Source: Caulobacteraceae bacterium
GTDB taxonomy: Bacteria; Pseudomonadota; Alphaproteobacteria; Caulobacterales; Caulobacteraceae
Length of the DNA: 8,034 nucleotides
Assembly (NCBI GenBank): GCA_028291305.1
Contig: JAQGII010000440.1
Span: 1-8,034, forward strand
Direction of reading: 5' to 3'
Part shown: one piece after another, positions 5,798-8,034 of the stretch
Layout: each line of letters begins with the position of its first letter
How positions within the stretch are numbered: position 1 is the first letter of the stretch
Notes under the pieces: generated by a model
Told to the model about the DNA's origin: nothing
What the model saw: the letters and a program-made list of their open reading frames with translations, nothing else
Databases searched by the model: none
Position numbers and translations under genes: made by a program

Positions 5798-6741
5798 GCG
5801 AGGCGGCAACGAACCAGCAGGGCGTGGAGGTCTGGCGCGGCGGGGTCACGCCCTGGCAGTGCGACGAGATGGGGCACATGAACGTGCGCTTCTACCTGTC
5901 GATCGCCGGCGAGGGCCTGGTCGGGCTGGCCGCCGCCCTGGGCATGCCCAGGGCCTTTTCGCCGGGCGCCTCGTCCACCCTGCTGGTGCGCGAGCACCAT
6001 GTCCGGTTCCTGAAGGAGGCCCGCGCCGGCGCCGGCCTGCTGATGACCGGCGGCGTGCTGTCGATGGGCGAGAGCGACGCGACCCTGCTGCAGCTGCTGT
6101 TCCACGCCTCGGGACAGCCGGCGGCGGCCGTGACCGTGCGGGTGACCCACGTCACCCCCCGCGACCTGAAGCCCTTCCCCTGGCCGCAATCCACCCGGCG
6201 GCTGGCCGAGGGGCTGATGATCGCCGCCCCGGATTTCGCCGCGCCGCGCGGGATTTCCGGCGCGCCGGTGTCGACCGTGGCAGGGCTGGAGAGGGCCGAA
6301 GCGCTGGGCTTGCCGGTGGCGGCAACCGGCGCGGTGGGACTACACGACTGCGACGTCTTCGGACGGATGCTGCCCGAACAGGTGCTGGCCCGGGTCTATT
6401 CGTCGGTGGGGCACGTCTTCCGCGATTCCGTGGCCGCGGCCCTGGCCGCGGCGCCGGACCTGAGGGAGCGCCTAGGCGGCGCCGCCGTGGAATACCGCTG
6501 CCTCTACCATGCCTGGCCGCACGCCGGGGATCGCCTGCAGCTGCGCTCGGGCCACCGCGCCATGACGCCCAAGAGCCGCAGCGTGGTGCATTGGCTGCTG
6601 GACCCCACCTCCGGCCGCCCCTGGGCCACCGCCGAGGTGGTCTCGCTGTTCCTCGACCTGAAGGCGCGCCGGTCCCTCGTGATGCCCGCGGACGTGTTCG
6701 CCGCCATGGCCGTGGACCCCATCGAAGGCCTGGAGCTCTGA
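5794..6741 (+). CDS. Thioesterase-like double-hotdog protein
   Basis: Probable acyl-CoA/acyl-ACP thioesterase-family protein of 315 aa; substrate unknown. The first hotdog domain (about 14-125) has the classic DEMGHMN motif (24-30), with Asp24 as likely catalytic acid. It is followed by RFYLSIAGEGL and the strand EHHVRFLKEARAG (68-80). The second half (about 178-295) repeats the layout with a decayed motif DVFGRM (187-192), so only the first site is likely to be catalytic. I chose GTG at 5794 because it overlaps the zur stop as GTGA and has AGGAG at 5783-5787. An ATG at 5746 in the same frame lies inside zur and lacks this support. No signal peptide or membrane segment is seen. The link to Zur is by operon position only; I see no metal motif. 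Confidence 0.82.
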   Translation: MSEAATNQQGVEVWRGGVTPWQCDEMGHMNVRFYLSIAGEGLVGLAAALGMPRAFSPGASSTLLVREHHVRFLKEARAGAGLLMTGGVLSMGESDATLLQLLFHASGQPAAAVTVRVTHVTPRDLKPFPWPQSTRRLAEGLMIAAPDFAAPRGISGAPVSTVAGLERAEALGLPVAATGAVGLHDCDVFGRMLPEQVLARVYSSVGHVFRDSVAAALAAAPDLRERLGGAAVEYRCLYHAWPHAGDRLQLRSGHRAMTPKSRSVVHWLLDPTSGRPWATAEVVSLFLDLKARRSLVMPADVFAAMAVDPIEGLEL

Positions 6742-6742
6742 G

Positions 6743-7222
6743 ATGGCGGCCCGTCTCTACACCATCGGCTACGAGCAGGCGTCGCTCGACCAGGTGATCG
6801 GAGCGCTCAAGGCGGCCGGTGTGGCCCTGGTGCTGGACGTGCGGGCCGTGGCCGCCTCGCGCCGGGCCGGCTTCTCCAAGACCATGCTGGCCGCGAGCCT
6901 GAAGGCCGCCGGCGTCGACTACATCCATCTGCGCGCCCTGGGCACCCCCAAGGCCGGCCGCGAGGCGGCGCGGGCGGGGCGTATCGCGCAGATGCACGAC
7001 ATCTTCGAAGCCCATCTGGCCGAGCCGGACGCCATCCTCGCCCTGGCCGAGGCGGGCGAGATCGCCCGGGCCCGGCCCACCGCCCTGCTCTGCTACGAAG
7101 CCGACGCCGCCCACTGCCACCGGCGCATCCTGGCCGACCGGCTGCGCGCCGAACTGAACTTCGATGTCGTCGATCTGGACATCGCGCCGCATCCCCCGTC
7201 GACGGCGGCCAAGCCTGGCTAG
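6743..7222 (+). CDS. DUF488 family protein
   Basis: Small cytosolic protein of 159 aa, a normal length for DUF488; biochemical role not established. Hallmarks are the N-terminal TIGYEQASLD (7-16), LDVRAVAASRRAGFSK (31-46) and the C-terminal LCYEADAAHCHRRILADRL (116-134), with the paired Cys117 and Cys125-His126-Arg127. These conserved polar and Cys residues look like an active or nucleic-acid/metal site. The ATG follows the thioesterase stop by one base, and GGAG at 6732-6735 is at good spacing, so it is the third gene of the zur transcript. The final residues (HPPSTAAKPG) are disordered. No terminator is visible in the 64 nt before the next gene. Confidence 0.9.
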   Translation: MAARLYTIGYEQASLDQVIGALKAAGVALVLDVRAVAASRRAGFSKTMLAASLKAAGVDYIHLRALGTPKAGREAARAGRIAQMHDIFEAHLAEPDAILALAEAGEIARARPTALLCYEADAAHCHRRILADRLRAELNFDVVDLDIAPHPPSTAAKPG

Positions 7223-7251
7223 GGGGCGCTATCCTTTGGCGGACGCCTATG

Positions 7252-7268
7252 GCAGATCAACGGTCTGC
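7252..7268 (+). repeat. Short dyad GCAGA-N7-TCTGC in the leader of the export gene
   Basis: Five-base inverted arms flank TCAACGG, ending 18 nt before the ATG at 7287. The 64-nt gap holds no convincing promoter. The dyad could be a weak hairpin near the ribosome site or chance. Confidence 0.25.
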
Positions 7269-7286
7269 GGCTTAAGGGGGAGCTGG

Positions 7287-7868
7287 ATGATTCGGCGCGG
7301 CGTCAGCGCATTTTTGGCGGTCTTGGCCTGGACGATCGCGTGGGACGGATTCGCCCTGGCGCAGGACCGCGACAGCGTCGCCAATCCGTCGCCTCGGGCC
7401 GCGTCCTCGTTCGAATACCGCCTGGGCGCCGGCGACAAGGTGAGGATCATCGTCTTCGGCGAAGAGTCCCTGACCGGCGAATTCTTCGTTTCCGGCGCCG
7501 GCAAGATTTCATTCCCCCTGATCGGCGAGATCGACGCCCTGGGGGTCACGGTGCCTGAATTGCAGGCGGCCGTCGCAGCCAAGCTGGCCGATGGGTACCT
7601 GAAACAACCTCGGGTCAGCGCCGAAGTGCTCAACTATCGTCCGTTCTATATTCTGGGCGAGGTCATGAAGCCGGGCGAATATCCGTACACCAATGGATTG
7701 ACCGTATTGAACGCCGTTGCCACGGCTCAGGGCTTCACCTACCGCGCCGATACGCACAAGGTGTTCATTAAACGGGCAGCGACGGCGTCCGAAGAGCAAT
7801 CCGTCTTGACGCCCGCGACTCCAGTGCTGCCGGGTGATACGATACGCATCGGCGAACGGTTCTTTTAA
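7287..7868 (+). CDS. Short polysaccharide export (OPX/Wza-type) protein
   Basis: Periplasmic or outer-membrane component of capsule or exopolysaccharide export, 193 aa. A signal peptide (MIRRGVSAFLAVLAW..., probable cleavage ALA|QD after residue 25) comes first. The polysaccharide-export domain is at about 43-115 (FEYRLGAGDKVRIIVFGEE; GKISFPLIGEIDALG), followed by one SLBB-like domain (about 118-165, YRPFYILGEVMKPGEYPY). No lipobox Cys is present, and the protein is about half the length of E. coli Wza, lacking its C-terminal membrane helix. It resembles short GumB-like OPX proteins. The ATG at 7287 has GGGGGAG 4 nt upstream and begins the signal peptide exactly; the in-frame region before it overlaps the DUF488 gene. 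Codons are less G/C-ending than in the upstream genes. It probably opens a polysaccharide gene cluster. Confidence 0.92.
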   Translation: MIRRGVSAFLAVLAWTIAWDGFALAQDRDSVANPSPRAASSFEYRLGAGDKVRIIVFGEESLTGEFFVSGAGKISFPLIGEIDALGVTVPELQAAVAAKLADGYLKQPRVSAEVLNYRPFYILGEVMKPGEYPYTNGLTVLNAVATAQGFTYRADTHKVFIKRAATASEEQSVLTPATPVLPGDTIRIGERFF

Positions 7869-7899
7869 CTGGGCTTTTGTTGGAAATCCTGTTTCCCAC

Positions 7900-7917
7900 T
7901 TAAGAGAATTCGCTTAA
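7900..7917. repeat. 18-bp dyad TTAAGAGAATTCGCTTAA
   Basis: Arms TTAAG and CTTAA flank a palindromic GAATTC, with one mismatched pair. It lies in the unusually A/T-rich 88-bp gap upstream of the last gene, where an operator or promoter would sit. No regulator is recognised. Confidence 0.35.
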
Positions 7918-7956
7918 AGCTGCTTCGTTAGTCGCGTAGCCAACAAGGGGGCACTT

Positions 7957-8034
7957 ATGGCTCGGCGCTTCATTATCATCACTTCGATCCTGGCAACGGG
8001 GCTCCTCGCCGGAGCAGCGTTCGCTCAGCCAGCG
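7957..8034 (+). CDS. Secreted protein of unknown function (only first 26 codons in window)
   Basis: The ATG at 7957 follows AAGGGG (7945-7950) at good spacing. The visible product starts with basic residues (MARR), a hydrophobic core (FIIITSILATGLLAGAA) and a signal peptidase I site FAQ/AFA near residue 22-23. It is therefore exported to the periplasm or outer membrane. Placed directly after a short OPX gene, it could be the partner outer-membrane beta-barrel of that export system. Nothing in the 26 codons proves this. The open frame continues past the window edge. Confidence 0.65.
   Translation, partial: MARRFIIITSILATGLLAGAAFAQPA

Noticed and set aside
7164..7286. Upstream extension of the export protein to an ATG at 7164
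   Set aside because: It would overlap the DUF488 gene and place 41 Arg-rich residues ahead of a proper signal peptide; the ATG at 7287 has its own ribosome site.
7877..7895. Sigma-54 promoter (TTGG...TTTC) before the last gene
   Set aside because: The invariant GC at the -12 element is absent.
7900..7917. CtrA box at the two TTAA half sites
   Set aside because: The half sites are separated by 10 bp, whereas CtrA needs TTAA-N7-TTAA.

Overview
The window is G+C-rich and densely packed. Its codon use is strongly G/C-ending, and it carries PhnCDE, an alphaproteobacterial-type ornithine decarboxylase, a bacterial deoxyhypusine-synthase-like protein and a His-rich Zur. Together these suggest an alphaproteobacterium, most likely Caulobacterales (Caulobacter or a close relative). 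The assignment rests on protein resemblance recalled from memory, not on a search.

Layout. (1) 1-2527, minus strand: a phosphonate-type ABC importer in the order phnC, phnD, phnE. Both junctions are 4-nt ATGA overlaps, and phnE runs off the left edge. (2) 2528-2798: a 271-bp divergent intergenic region with several dyads and weak promoter candidates in both directions. (3) 2799-5222, plus strand: a polyamine pair. A TTG-started ornithine decarboxylase is followed by a strong intrinsic terminator and then a deoxyhypusine-synthase-like gene. That second gene is cut by a single in-frame TAG at 4713-4715. (4) 5273-7222: a tight cluster of a Zur zinc-responsive repressor, a double-hotdog thioesterase-like protein (GTGA overlap) and a DUF488 protein (1-nt gap). 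(5) 7287-8034: the start of what looks like a polysaccharide export locus. It holds a short secreted OPX protein and the first 26 codons of another secreted protein, with less G/C-biased composition.

How the parts work together. PhnD would capture phosphonate or a related phosphorus compound in the periplasm, PhnE would form the membrane channel and PhnC would power it. Ornithine decarboxylase makes putrescine. The DHS-like enzyme is probably a polyamine aminobutyl-transferase (homospermidine-type) rather than a hypusination enzyme, because two substrate-binding positions recalled from human DHS are changed while the catalytic lysine is kept.

The most notable observation is the amber codon that splits the otherwise intact DHS-like gene. 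The stop lies in a variable loop, and both halves keep family-conserved sequence. It is therefore either a very recent nonsense mutation, a base-call error or a suppressible stop. I see no new defence, mobile or CRISPR system in the window.
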